Part shown: in pieces, positions 45,824 through 56,388 of the stretch
How the letters are laid out: every line of letters starts with the position of its first letter
How positions within the stretch are numbered: position 1 is the stretch's first letter
Assembly: GCA_963706515.1 (NCBI GenBank)
Contig: CAVPMW010000015.1
Coordinates: 124,001 to 188,000 of the forward strand
From: CAVPMW01 sp963706515
GTDB lineage: Bacteria; Chloroflexota; Anaerolineae; Anaerolineales; UBA4823
Reading direction: 5' to 3'
DNA length: 64,000 nt
Position numbers and translations under genes: made by a program
The notes under the pieces: generated by a model
The model's input: only the letters and a program-made list of their open reading frames with translations
What the model was told of the DNA's origin: nothing
Database searches by the model: none

Positions 45824-47114
45824 TACTCTCCACTTTCAGGACGATGCACCGAGCACGAGATGCACGGGTCGTAAGCCCGCACCAGCATCTCCAGGTCAGG
45901 CGCATCGCCTCGACCGGCTTGTCCAGGATTTGCGGGACCAGAGCCTGCATATCGGCTTCCAGGTTGGCCATGTTCTGGTTGGTGGGGATGATGCAGTTGG
46001 CGCCGGTCAGCTTGCCGTCTTCGCCGATCCAGTAGTGGTGGATGAGCATGCCGCGCGGCACTTCGCACACGCCCACCCCGTCGCAGTCCTTGCAGCTGCA
46101 CCGGGGCCGGCGGCTCTTCGGCTTGACGCCCGCGTGCCGAGCAGCTGGTCGATCACTGGATGGCATCTTCGGTGCAGTGCACGATCTCCACCACCTGGGC
46201 GGCGGTGTTCAGGAACGGGTTGGTCACTTTCGGCTTCAGACCCAGCTTGCAGCCGCGGCTTCTTGCGCGCGTGGGTGGAGCTGGTCGTAGTTGTTGTTGA
46301 AGCGCGCCAGCGCGCCGACCATGTAGGAATCGCGCGTTGGAGCGGGTGAGCTTGGCGCTGGAGTGCGGCACCAGGTATTCGTTGGTCACTTCGGTATAGC
46401 GCTCGGCGGGCAGCGTGCCGCCATCGCTGCTGACGATATCGCCATCGATAAAGGCGTATTCATCCGGCTTGTGCAGCGAGATGTACTCCGTGTCGCGCTC
46501 GAACTTCGGCCAGGGCAGCCCGGCGACCAGGTCTACGGTGGCATCGACATCGGCGCGGCAGTCCACCAGGCGCTGGCGCAGCGCTTTCGAGCTCGCTCGG
46601 CTGCGGGAAAGTGGGTGAAACCGCCCACCGTCATGGCGATCGGGTGCGTGTGCCGCCCGGCCACGACGGCGCAGATATCGCCGGCCAGCTTCTTCATGCG
46701 CAGGGCGCGCAGCACCACCTCCGGGTGGCTGGTCGCCAGCGGGATCACGCTGCCGACGCCCAGGAAATCCGGCGCGACCAGCATGTAGACGTGCAGCACG
46801 TGGCTGTCCAGGATCTCACCGTGGAAGGTCAGCTTGCGCAGCAGCTGGGTTTGCTCGCTCAGCTCCACCCCCAGCGCTTTTTCGGAGGCGCGCAGCGAAG
46901 CGGTGGCGTGCCCGGTGGCGCAGATGCCGCAGATGCGGCTGGTGATGTGCGAAGCCTCCAGGTAGGGCCGGCCGCGCAGCATCGCCTCGAAGAAGCGCGG
47001 CGTTTCGACGACGTCGAAGCGGCATTCTTTCATCACGCCATCGGCCACTTCGACAACGATGTTGCCGTGGCCTTCGACGCGGGTTACATGATGTACATCA
47101 ATTCGCTTATTCAT
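45824..47114 (-). CDS. hyhL: NiFe hydrogenase large (alpha) subunit, group 3b-like, frameshifted
   Basis: About 430 residues. The N-terminal ligand motif is TSRICGICATGHATAS (R-x-C-G-x-C) and the C-terminal one AYDPCISCSVH (D-P-C-x-x-C), so all four metal cysteines are cysteine and none is a selenocysteine. VRAYDPC and the short tail VHRPESGE fit a protein cut after His by the protease next door. Breaks occur near 46600, 46335, 46260, 46130 and 45900. ATG 47114 gives MNKRIDVHHVTRVEGHGNIVVEV, a typical start. It binds the NiFe(CN)2CO site and is coupled to NAD(P) through the gamma subunit. Confidence 0.88.
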
Positions 47115-47138
47115 AGTTCTACCTGCTTCTCAGGACTT

Positions 47139-47904
47139 CTACTCCTGCATCATCTTCTGGCGCACCTGGTAGGTGGTGAACATGGTGTACATGGAAGTGA
47201 TGTCTTCCGACGGTCAGGCCGTGCTCGGCCAGCACGTCGCGCATCGAGCTGTCGTTGGGGTGTGGAGATGTAGCCCCGGCAGGCCTCGCAGGATTGCCCG
47301 TAGGTCGGGCAGATCGCCTTGCAGCCCGCCCGCGTGACCGGTCCCAGGCAGACCTTGCCCAGGTGTACAGGCAGGTGTTCTCCTTGCAGCTTGCATTCCA
47401 CGCACACCGGGTAATCCGGGATCGGGGGCTTCTTGCCCAGCAGCAGCGCCTTGACGCAGGCCAGGAACTCGTCCCGGTCGATCGGGCAGCCCGGGATGGC
47501 GAAATCCACCGGGATGACCGCCTCGATCGGGCGGGCGTCGTAGGTCTCGTACCAGCTCGGCCTTGTCGCCGTAGACGTACTGGCGCACTTCGTCCAGCGG
47601 GTGCAGCGCTTTCAGCGCGTTGACGCCGCCCAGGTGAGCGCAGGCGCCCAGGGCCACCACCACCGCCGCCTGCTGGCGGATCTGCTTGCAGGCGGGCCTC
47701 GTCGCTCTGGCGCGTGCACGAGCCTTCGATGAACGCCACCTGGTAATCTTCGCCTCGTTCGCTCATCGCCTCGCGGAACTGGACGATCTCGACCACCTCC
47801 AGCAGCTCCGGGTAGGTCTGCAACGAGTCCACCACGGTGAGCTGGCAGCCTTCGCAGGAGGTGAAGTCAAAGAAAGCTATTTTGGGTTTGCCGTTCTGGC
47901 TCAT
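47139..47904 (-). CDS. hyhS: NiFe hydrogenase small (delta) subunit, frameshifted
   Basis: About 255 residues. It starts MSQNGKPKIAFFDFTSCEGCQLTVVDSLQ, where SCEGCQ gives the first two Cys of the proximal 4Fe-4S cluster. Further ligands are in VALGACAHLGGVNALK, VDFAIPGCPIDRDEF, YPVCVECK and CLGPVTRAGCKAICPTYGQSCEACRGY, enough for more than one cluster. There is no twin-arginine signal, so it is cytosolic. Breaks lie near 47690, 47550 and 47260. ATG 47904 overlaps the gamma stop. It passes electrons between the NiFe site and the flavin subunit. Confidence 0.85.
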
Positions 47905-48781
47905 AGCGCTTCCTCCAGGCCCTTGATCTCTGAGTAGGGGAACACCGGCCCAGACTGGCAGGCGTACACGTTGTTGATCTGGCAGTGACCGCACTTGCCC
48001 ACGCCGCATTTCATGTGGCGCTCGAGCGACAGGTAGATATTCCCTTCGGAGATGCCCTTTGCCCAGCAGCTCCATCAATACGAAACGGTACATCACCGGC
48101 GGACCGACAGGTGATCGCCACGGTGTTGCGCGGGTTGATCGAGATCTTGCGGAACAGGGTGGTGATCACGCCGACGTTGCCCTTCCAGGTCTCATCGCCG
48201 CGGTCCACGGTGACGTGCAACTCCATATCCGGCGCGCTCAGCCCACTCCGCCAGCTCGTCTTTGAAGAGCAGCTCGGCCGGGTTGCGCGCCCCGTACAGG
48301 ATGATCACCCGCCCGAACATGGCGCGCTCATCCAGCACCTGGTTGATCAGCGAGCGCAGCGGCGCCAGCCCCAGCCCGCCGGGGGCGAAGAGCATGTCTT
48401 TGCCGCGGAATTTCTCGATGGGGAAACCCCGCCCGAACGGGCCGCGGATGCCCACCATAGCGCCCGGCTTCCAGGCTGTGCAGGGCGCTGGTCACATCGC
48501 CAACCTTGCGCACGCACAGCTCGAAGCTGCCGTTGCTGCGGCTGGGCGAGCTGCTGATGCTGATCGGCGCTTCGCCCACCCCCAGCATCGAGACTTCGAC
48601 GAACTGCCCGGGGCGGTGGCCCAGGGAAAGCCCGTCCGGCAGCTCGATGTGTGAAGACTTTTTCCAGGTTGGTCATGCGGGTGGACCTGATGATGCGCGC
48701 CAGCGTCGGCATGAAGAGCTGCTCACCTGCCGCGACATCGGTGGCCAGCGTAAGTGGTGTTTTGGTTGTATTGGCGATCAT
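47901..48781 (-). CDS. hyhG: Hydrogenase gamma subunit, FAD/NAD(P)-binding, frameshifted
   Basis: About 290 residues of ferredoxin-NADP-reductase type. ARIIRSTRMTNLEKVFTHRI leads to the FAD domain (GHRPGQFVEVSMLG, then SISSSPSR), the nucleotide-binding AMVGIRGPFGRGFP and LFAPGGLGLAPLRSLINQ, and a C-terminal [2Fe-2S] site CGVGKCGHCQINNVYACQSGP. This is the subunit that exchanges hydride with NAD(P). Breaks occur near 48640, 48460, 48230 and 48060. ATG 48781 overlaps the beta stop (ATGA). Confidence 0.85.
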
Positions 48782-49827
48782 GACTGACCTCCGGCTTCTT
48801 TCTGGCGGTAAAGCTCGTTGAACACACCTAACCGGGGTGATATCCACCAGGCAGGCCCGGGCGCAGCGTCCGCAGCCCACGCAGCCCAGGTAATTGTGCG
48901 CCTCAGGATGTACTGGCCCTTGCGCATGAAGCGGTGGCGCTGGCGCAGGGCCCGGCTCTGGCGGAAGTTGTGCCCGTCCGGCCACCGTGGCGAAACTCGT
49001 CCAGCTGGCACGAGTCCCAGGTGCGCACCCGTGCGCCCGCTGGTCAGGTTCAGCTCGATCTCATCTTTGACGTTGAAGCAGAAGCAGGTCGGGCAGACGT
49101 TGGTGCAGGCGGCGCAAGCCAGGCAGCGCTCGCCCAGCTCCTCCCACAGCGGGCTTTTCATGCTCATGTTGAGCAGGGAGGGCAGCTCGCTGACATCGAA
49201 ATCCAGCCGGTAGGGGAAGCGCGGCCATTTTTCGCTGAACACCTCGTTCAGCCGCTGCATATCTTCCAGCGAGACCGGCTCGGCGCCGGCGTATTGCAGC
49301 AGCTCCTGCGCCGGCCTCGGTGCCCACGTCCACGGCGTAGGCATCGCCCAGGTCCACCAGGTGCAGGTCGTAGCCTTCATCGGCGGTCAGCGTGCCCATG
49401 CTCTTGCAGAAGGAGTGTCTCGTCGCACGGGCGCAGGCATTCGATGCTGACGATCATGGTCTGGCGGCGGCGCTTCACGTAGTTGGGATCGATGTGCCCG
49501 CTGGAGAAGACATGGTCCAGCAGCTGGATGGCGTGCAGATCGCAGGTGTGCACGCCGAAGATCACGGTCGGCGGGTCGTCCGGCGGCGGGGTCATCCCGC
49601 CGTGCTGTGCGTCGGCGAACTCGAACAGGGTCTCCTGCTACGGGCAGGAGGAACTTCTTGGGCGGCAGGATGGTGGTTGGGTAATCCAGCCGCAGCTCTT
49701 GCGGGTCTTCGATGGCCTCGAAGGCAAAGCGTCCATCCACCTGCACCGGCCCGCCCACACGGTAGAGCGGCAGCAGGCGCTGGATGAAATCGCTCAGGTC
49801 TTCTTTCTTCAGGATGGCGAGGCTCAC
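48778..49827 (-). CDS. hyhB: Hydrogenase beta subunit with 4Fe-4S clusters, frameshifted
   Basis: About 345 residues. GTG 49827 with AAAGGAG about 7 nt upstream starts MSLAILKKEDLSDFIQRLLPLYRVGGPVQ. The protein continues VIFGVHTCDLHAIQLLDHVF and SIECLRPCDE, then two ferredoxin-type patterns: RCLACAACTNVCPTCFC and NYLGCVGCGRCARACLVDITP. This is the HydB/HyhB arrangement of group 3b soluble hydrogenases (once called sulfhydrogenase). Breaks lie near 49640, 49410, 49315, 49010 and 48900. It is the first gene of the hyhBGSL operon. Confidence 0.85.
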
Positions 49828-50105
49828 GGGCAGCTCCTTTGGTAGCAGAGATCACGGTCAATCCAGCGGTAGCAGAATAAGATCGCGATTGGCCGACAAA
49901 TGAAATTTTTCACTAAACCATTATAGGCAAATCCAGGGAGCATTACAGTACTATTTGTCCTGTATGGGGGAGGATATCCTTCTGTTTGTTGTAGAGCGAG
50001 GCGGCGGGGCATTCGTCCCGCGAAAAACGGAGAGGGACGAAAGAGCGAGTTTGAGGTGTGGGAGCGCTAACCCGTCATCTAAAAAAGTGAGCTCAGCTTA
50101 TCACC
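49828..50105. other. Promoter region of the hydrogenase operon
   Basis: The gap upstream of hyhB is locally AT-rich. On the minus strand TATAAT reads at forward 49920-49925, about 95 bp before the start, without a clear -35 box. No gene is visible. Confidence 0.35.
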
Positions 50106-50306
50106 TTAGCGGGTGACCAGCGTATCCAGCAGCCGTTGGGTGGCTTCCGAGATCTCGCTGATCGCCTGCTCGAATGCTTGCTGGTTCGCCCGCGAGGGGA
50201 CGCGGTAGCCGCTCACTTTGCGCACGAACTGCAGGGCTGCCAGGCGGACTTCCTCCTCGGTGGGAGGCTGTTCTGGCTGGCGCAGCTGTTTGATGTTCCG
50301 GCACAT
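50106..50306 (-). CDS. DUF2277 family small protein
   Basis: A 66-residue protein beginning MCRNIKQLRQPEQPPTEEEV and continuing LAALQFVRKVSGYRVPS, then helices ending LLDTLVTR. The MCRNIK start, the PxTEEE turn and QFVRKVSG are the marks of DUF2277, a short family common in actinobacteria and Chloroflexota, role unknown. A longer overlapping reading in another frame starts further upstream but lacks these features. Confidence 0.88.
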   Translation of the reverse strand: MCRNIKQLRQPEQPPTEEEVRLAALQFVRKVSGYRVPSRANQQAFEQAISEISEATQRLLDTLVTR

Positions 50307-50469
50307 GGCTGTAATTCCTCGGGTAAATATCTGTATAATGAAGATCGTGGGATGATTTTACCAATAAAATGTTGGGGTTCGCTGGACGCTACAGAACAGC
50401 GTCCGCTAGACCCAATCTACTGATCGGTATTAGCCCTGAACTACGTTAGAGCTTACGAGGATTTAAGGG

Positions 50470-51516
50470 ATGCAGAATAAGAGCTATCTGCTTTTTCTTA
50501 CCATGATTGCAATCTGCATCGTTGGTTTAGCTAAGTGCGATTCTTTTTGTACCAAGACCGACGCCAGCTATCTATCATTCGCCTTCAAAAATCTCGGGTC
50601 TTAGCGAAATTTGGTCCCTTACAAATATATACACGGAACAAGACGATTTCATGCCGATGATGATTGCAAGCGCTGGAAAGGTTGTGTTTATTGGAGGTAT
50701 GTCGAAAGATGAGGGACAAGGCTTCTTTGCCTGGATGGGCAATCTGGAAAAGTGGCTTGGGAGAGAGTAGACCCGAGGCATGAGGAGCGTGGATATCTAT
50801 CAGCAATTTCTGCAATTGCTGACAGCCTTTACGCTGGTTATGGCGGGGTGCCGTCTTTAAAGAGATTAAATTTATCCACAGGAGATGTGCTCTGGTCACA
50901 GCCACTTTCTGGTCGAGGCTTACTGTATATATTTGTAATTGGGAACGAAGTGCAAATTTCGACGTCTCCTGAATGGTTTTCCAAGCTAAATGCGGAAAGC
51001 GGAGAAGTGATCGAAAATATGAAGGGCCGAGAAATTTTCATTAGCACACCGAAAATCACAGTTTCTCCCATCTTGATGAATGAACTGCAAGCCGAGAAAA
51101 CGGACACAGGAGAACTGATTTGGCGAATCAGCTTGGATCGCCAACTACGCATGGCTCCCCTTTTTACTGAAGATGTCATTTATTTGCGATCAGGAGGAAC
51201 GATGGGGAGCGCTTATGCAGTAAAGAGCTTGACAGGGGATATATTGTGGAAGACTGAAGACAATATTATTAGCAATATAGCAATTTCGCCTGCCAAAAGG
51301 CTTGCATATGTTTTGACCCGGGACGGTAACCTTTTAGGAATTGATATCGATACTGGGGTGATCACTACCTTAATTGAGTTCTCAAACGGACCTTTTGTCC
51401 TTAATGGGGAAGATATTGTTGGTGGCTATGAATTAGCATATGACCAAACGACTAAGTCATTATTTATTCTCTTGGGGGATAGCCGCCAATTGTTTGCTTT
51501 CAGGGAGGAAGAGTAA
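50470..51516 (+). CDS. PQQ-like beta-propeller protein in an AT-rich patch, frameshifted
   Basis: About 348 residues. The N-terminus MQNKSYLLFLTMIAICIVGLAKC is a signal or anchor. Breaks lie near 50600 (between NLGS and SEIWSLTNIY) and 50733 (FFALDGQSGKVAWERVD). The repeats are of PQQ/pyrrolo-quinoline type: DGQSGKVAWERVD, RLNLSTGDVLWSQPL, VKSLTGDILWKTED and IDIDTGVITTLIEF. Such propellers usually bind proteins in the envelope; no quinone-binding residues can be assigned. Codon third positions are far more A/T-rich than in neighbouring genes, suggesting acquisition by transfer. No close operon partner. Confidence 0.7.
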
Positions 51517-51633
51517 GACGATTTTAAATAGTAAATATTTTGAGATCTAGACCCCGCAGCATTGCTTATTCTCTTATATAATTTCATCCATGCCCGAGCA
51601 TCATCCATCACGGCTAAACGGGGGGAAAATCCC

Positions 51634-53772
51634 ATGTCAATCCTTATAAAACGCATCGGTACCTGTGTCCTGGCGCTGGTAATGCTGGGCGCCTGGATCA
51701 GCGGCAGCGCGGCTCAGGAGCCTCAGCCGCCTGCGGCGCCGGCGCGCAGCATCTACCTGCCGCTTATGATGGAGGACATCCCAGGGGAATGGATCGGCCC
51801 GGGCGGCGGGTTGATCGCCGCACTGGCCATCTCTCCAAGCAGCCCCAGTATCGTCTATGCCGGCTCCTGGGGCGGCGGGCTGTACAAGAGCCCGGATGGC
51901 GGGGGCACCTGGGCCTGGAAGAGCCAGGGGCTGCTGAACCAGACCGTGGTATCCATCGCGGTCGACCCCACGCGACCCGAACGTCGCTTACACTGGCACC
52001 TACCGGGGCAAAGTCTTCAAGACCATCGACGGGGGCGAATCCTGGTCCCTCGCCAGCGAGGGCATCCAGGAGCAGGCGATCGTCTATTCCACCGTGATCG
52101 ACCCGGGGAATCCGCAGCGCATTTACATCGCCACGCGGGGAATTTCCAATAATGCTAACAAGCCCTGGAGCGGCGTCGTATACCGCAGCGACGATGGAGG
52201 CGCGACCTGGAAGCGCAAGCTTTACAACCTGGGCGGCTCGGGTTACCAGGATTATGTTTATTCCCTCACCATCCACCCCAAGTCGCCGAACATTCTGCTG
52301 GCTGCCACCCACGAGCATGGCATCTTCATGAGCAGCAACGATGGCGATTCATGGATAGGGGTTAACGATGGCATCACCAATTTATCGACGCGAGCGGTGG
52401 TCGCCGGGACGAATACCAGCCAGCACGATACCCTGTACACCGGGATCTGGGAGAAGCTGGGGGTTTACAAATCCACCGACCTGGGCGGGAGCTGGTCGCT
52501 GACGAGCAGCGGGCTCGATGGCGCCCACATCTACTCGATGGACATCGATCCCCGGCGACCGGACTGGGTGTACGCCGCGACTTACAACCTGGGCCTGATG
52601 CGCACCACCGACGGGGCCGAGAGCTGGTCCAATGTCGGCCTGTCCCGCGATTCGATCGCCATCGTGCGCATTAACCCGGCTGATAATCACAACCTCTTCG
52701 CCGGGACGGCTGGAAACGGCCTGTTCGCCAGCCGGGACAGCGGGAGCACGTGGCAGCGCAGCCAGGCCGGCCTGAATGCCAGCTCGGTGACGGGATTTGC
52801 GGTCGCCGCGGGTGATCCTTCGATCTATTTTGCGAGCGTCTACGGCAGCGGGGTGATGCGGTCATCCGACCATGGGGCGAGCTGGCAGGATTTCAGCCAG
52901 GACCTGGGCAGCCTGCTGGTAAACGGGCTGGTGGAGGTGGCGCCGCGCAAGCTGCTCTTCGCCCTGACGGACGCCGGGCTGTACCGCTGCGACCTGCAGA
53001 ACAGCGCGGATTGCTGGCAGCGAGTTGGGCTCGAACCTGCCTTCCGCGGCGCTGGTGGCAGGTCCTCAGCTGCCTGCCGGACGGCCTTTTTCCAATTGGG
53101 ATACTTTTTTCGATGCCTTACGGCAGTCCTGAGCCAGGCGTCGGGCCGGACAGCCTCAAGCTCCCGCCAGTGGACCAGGGACTCCAGGCGCTGGTCTTTG
53201 CCCCCTCCAACCTGGACGTGGCATACATCGGGACAGACTCATCTGGCCTGTACAAATCTGATGACGGCGGGTCGCATTGGGCTTCCGCCGGGCTCTCAGG
53301 CAAAAAGGTGTGGGCGCTGGCAGTGGACCCGGCGGACCCGCAGCGGGTGTACGCCGCCACCGATCAGAGCGGAGAAGTGCGGATGAGTGCAAACGGCGGG
53401 GGGAGCTGGACGGATATCAGCCTGCCTGGCGTGACGGTGTATTCGCTGGCGGTGCCCACCACCGCCCCCGAGCTGCTTTACGCGGGCACCAGCAACGGGG
53501 TCTACCAGCGCTCAGGCGGCGCCTGGAAACAGCTGGGAGCAGCCGGCAGTACCATCGCCGCGCTGAGCATCGATCCGCAGGCTGCCAGATGGATCTACGC
53601 GGGCAGCACGGATGGGGCGTTCGTCTCGTTTGACGGAGGAGCCACCTGGAAAGCCAGCCCGGTGGAGCTGGGGGGGTACACCGTACAAAGCATCAGCCCC
53701 GATCCATTCGATCCTGAGCTGGCTTATTTCTGCACGACGCTGCACGGCGTGCTCAGGGCGCACATTTATTGA
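51634..53772 (+). CDS. Secreted BNR/sialidase-type repeat beta-propeller, frameshifted
   Basis: About 710 residues. A signal peptide (VLALVMLGAWISGSAAQ) is followed by many Asp-box repeats of the S-x-D-x-G-x-T/S-W form: KSPDGGGTWAW, RSDDGGATWKRK, MSSNDGDSWIGV, KSTDLGGSWSLT, RSSDHGASWQDF, KSDDGGSHWASA. These blades fit the VPS10/sortilin-like or BNR exo-propellers, which bind glycans or proteins; no hydrolase residues are identifiable. Frame changes near 51970, 52090 and 53010-53140. ATG 51634 is the start with GGGGGAAA just upstream. It is alone between convergent and upstream genes. Confidence 0.72.
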
Positions 53773-53796
53773 TTTTTAGGAGCGTGCTCCTTACGC

Positions 53797-54006
53797 TCAA
53801 TACTCGATCTCCCGCTGGATCTCCTCGGGCAGGTTGGCCTCGCGGTCCACGGTGACGGGTATCCCGCCGGATTTGACAAACTGCACCGGCTTACCGCCGT
53901 AGCTGATCACGCGCACGTAGGTGCCCCCGTAGCGCACGACCGTCACCGGGATGCCGCCGGTGCGCACGAAGGTCACGTAATCGCCGGAACGAAGTTCGTC
54001 TGCCAT
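53797..54006 (-). CDS. 69-residue protein with internal GGIPVTV-type repeats
   Basis: The protein MADELRSGDYVTFVRTGGIP is followed by repeated units: TGGIPVTVVRYGG, YGGKPVQFVKSGG and SGGIPVTVDREAN, each with G-G-x-P-V-x-(V/F). This suggests a small repeated beta structure such as a beta-roll. ATG 54006 has GCGAGGTG upstream. It directly follows the PIG-L stop (3 bp gap), so it is probably translated from the same transcript. I know no function. Reading it as the C-terminus of PIG-L is less likely because the PIG-L frame ends just before. Confidence 0.6.
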   Translation of the reverse strand: MADELRSGDYVTFVRTGGIPVTVVRYGGTYVRVISYGGKPVQFVKSGGIPVTVDREANLPEEIQREIEY

Positions 54007-54008
54007 GT

Positions 54009-55440
54009 TCACCTCGCCGCCGGGGCGGGCTGCAGGCGCACCATCTGCCAGGCGACCTGGTCGAAGACGCTCGAGCCCATCCCGCACGTCCGCCCCGACG
54101 AATACCCACCAGGGATTCCCCAACTCGCTGACCGGCGCCTGATAGCAGGCGTAGTTGCCGTTCAAGTTTGATGGCTGCCAGCCAGCTGGCAGCCGCTTCC
54201 CATTGCGGGCGCCGGAGTGGATTACCCCCTGGGGACCCATGGCGACGAGGCGCAGCTCGTAGACCAGGGCAGGCTCGTGCCGGGCGCGCAGCTCGGCGCA
54301 CAGCACCAGGTCGCCCTCAGAGCTCCGCCCGGCATACGTTCCGACCAGGTCAGTCCCCGGCAGCGCTTTGCGGGTGAGGAAATCACCCTGCGGGTCCTGC
54401 TGCACCGGCGGGATGGGCAAGCCCTGGGCATCGAGCCAGGTGCTGGGATCATCCCAGTTGCCCTGGGCGATCTCGGGTAGATTATCAGGCTGGGTGCGCG
54501 CAAAGAGCTCATTGCCGCGGATGAAGCTATCCAGCACGAAACGAAGGAGAGGGAACTGGCTGCGGTAGGCATTCACCGCCTGCCGTTTCACTGCGGTATC
54601 CTCCGGGCTCATATCCAGGCGGTACCAATTGGTGTCGATGGAGTACAGCGTCAGCGGCGGTAGCAATGGCAGCTGCTCGTGGAACCCCATCGGCCAGGGA
54701 TAATCGGGGCGGTGTACCAGGTAGGTGTAAGCGTCAGGCTGATATGCCGGGTCTGCCTCCTGGATCTGGGCCAGCGCCGCCCGGGTGAAGGCGCTCATCG
54801 CCCAATGGTCAGGGTGAATATCATCCGGGTGCGGGTAAATGATCAGGTCCGGGCGGTAGTCTTCGATGATCGAGCGCAGGTCCGCCAGGTAGCTCTCCCC
54901 GCTGTAGTTCGACTGAGAATCATAAGTCTGGTCATAGGGGCTGTGATCGGAGCCATTGAAGGGCGAGGTATACGGGTTGCTGCGCTCCCAATGATCGTTC
55001 CACAAGGTCGCAGTGCCCCGGTCGGGGTAGCCCAGGAAGATCACCTGCTCGGCAGGTACGCCTACTAATTTGAGCGCATTCAGCGATTCCTGCTGGCGCA
55101 TGTCGCCCATGCGGATGTAATCGTTGTGGCGGAGCCTCAGCCGGCGGAGATCCTCCATCGTCCCCCAGCGAAAACCATCCCCGTTGGTAGCGAGCACCAC
55201 CTTCACCTGCGCGCCCTGGCGCAGCGCGGCCTGGATCAAGCCGCCTGAGCCCAGCACCTCGTCATCGTTGTGCGGCGCCATGATCAGCACGCGCTGGTGC
55301 CCGGGCAGGGGGAACTCCTCCAGGTTGATCAGCCCGAGGGGATAAGTGCGCTCCAGGATCGACCAGGTGAATGCAAAGATCGCCCCCAGGAGGACCAGGA
55401 TCGAAAGGAGCAGCAGCGTGTGTCGTTTAACCCATTTCAT
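54009..55440 (-). CDS. PIG-L family deacetylase, membrane-anchored, one frameshift
   Basis: About 475 residues. One N-terminal helix (LLLLSILVLLGAIFAFTWSIL) would anchor the domain outside. The zinc site is HNDDEVLGSGG and HPDDIHPDH, the standard GlcNAc-PI/N-acetyl deacetylase motifs, with PYDQTYDSQSNYSGESYLADLRSIIEDYRPDLIIYPH in between. A C-terminal domain follows (LVLCAELRARHEPALVYELRLV). Near 54075 the frame changes so that the protein ends SVFDQVAWQMVRLQPAPAAR and TGA at 54009. ATG 55440 (MKWVKRHTL) is chosen because it starts the helix; ATG 55548 is upstream. The substrate could be a surface sugar or lipid-linked GlcNAc. Confidence 0.82.
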
Positions 55441-55471
55441 AGCATTATGGTTTAGATATCCCCCAACTCGC

Positions 55472-56353
55472 CTAAAAACCCTGCTCGACCTCCGCAAGCC
55501 GCTTTTCAGCCAGCGCACAATACTCCGGGGAGATGTCGAATCCGACATAGCCGCGCTTCAGGCTTTTCGCCGCGACGCAGGTAGTCCCCGAGCCGGCGAA
55601 GGGGTCCAGGACGACATCGCCCACGTATGAGTAAAGGCGGATGACGCGGCGTGCCAGCTCCAGCGGGAAAGGCGCGGGATGCCCCACTTTGCGGGCTGAT
55701 TCCGGCGGGATGCTCCACACGGATAGAGTTGCCTGCATAAATTCTTCATCGCTGATATCCGACTCGCCCCGCTCCCGGCGTTTGAACTCGCCCTTAGCCA
55801 GCACCAGCAGGTACTCGTGGATGTCCCTCAGGCGCGGCGAGCGGGCGCTCTTCCAGCTCCCCCAGGCGCAGCTCCCGTTGGCGCCTTTGCCCTTCTGCCA
55901 GATGATCTCGCCCATCGGTAAGAAGCCGAGCTGCATGTGCACCTGGTAGAAATAGCTGTGCAGCGGGATGTAAGGCTTGCGCCCCAGGTTGGCAACGTTG
56001 ATCACGTAGCGCCCGCCCGGCTGGAGCGCACGGTAGACTTCCGCCCCCACCCGCTGGATCAGTCCCAGGTACTCTTGCAGCGACTGGTCCTGATCGTAAT
56101 CCTTGCCCACGTTATAGGGCGGAGAGGTGAATGCCAGCGCCACGCTCCCCTCCGGGAGGGGCATGCTTTCCGCAGACTGGCAGTAGATGCGGTCAACCCA
56201 GTCGACGGGTCCGGTGAAAACCGCACTCGCAGGCTGGTCAGTTGCTGCAGAAGCCGGCTGGTCCTGGTACAGGCTGCGCTGGTAAAAGCTCGATGAGTCG
56301 TGCCCTTCGCGCCGTGAGACGCCGAAGGCAGAGGTCCTGGTTCGTTTTGGCAT
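55472..56353 (-). CDS. Orphan DNA N4/N6-adenine methyltransferase
   Basis: A 293-residue beta-class-like methyltransferase. The catalytic motif IV is TSPPYNVGKDY (S-P-P-Y), and motif I comes late as DVVLDPFAGSGTTCVAAKSLKRGYVGFDIS, the order IV to I of beta-type enzymes. It methylates N4-cytosine or N6-adenine in DNA, or possibly serves as a ParB-like regulator. No restriction enzyme gene is near, so it is likely an orphan epigenetic methylase. The MPKRTRT start at 56353 is chosen because earlier in-frame codons encode a weak, non-conserved lead. Confidence 0.85.
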   Translation of the reverse strand: MPKRTRTSAFGVSRREGHDSSSFYQRSLYQDQPASAATDQPASAVFTGPVDWVDRIYCQSAESMPLPEGSVALAFTSPPYNVGKDYDQDQSLQEYLGLIQRVGAEVYRALQPGGRYVINVANLGRKPYIPLHSYFYQVHMQLGFLPMGEIIWQKGKGANGSCAWGSWKSARSPRLRDIHEYLLVLAKGEFKRRERGESDISDEEFMQATLSVWSIPPESARKVGHPAPFPLELARRVIRLYSYVGDVVLDPFAGSGTTCVAAKSLKRGYVGFDISPEYCALAEKRLAEVEQGF

Positions 56354-56388
56354 GGAATGACCCGTCCCTGAAGGGCAATTATAGCGGG

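Noticed and set aside
45824..47114. In-frame TGA codons in the hydrogenase large subunit as possible selenocysteine
   Set aside because: Both metal-binding motifs have Cys codons; stops arise only from frame breaks.
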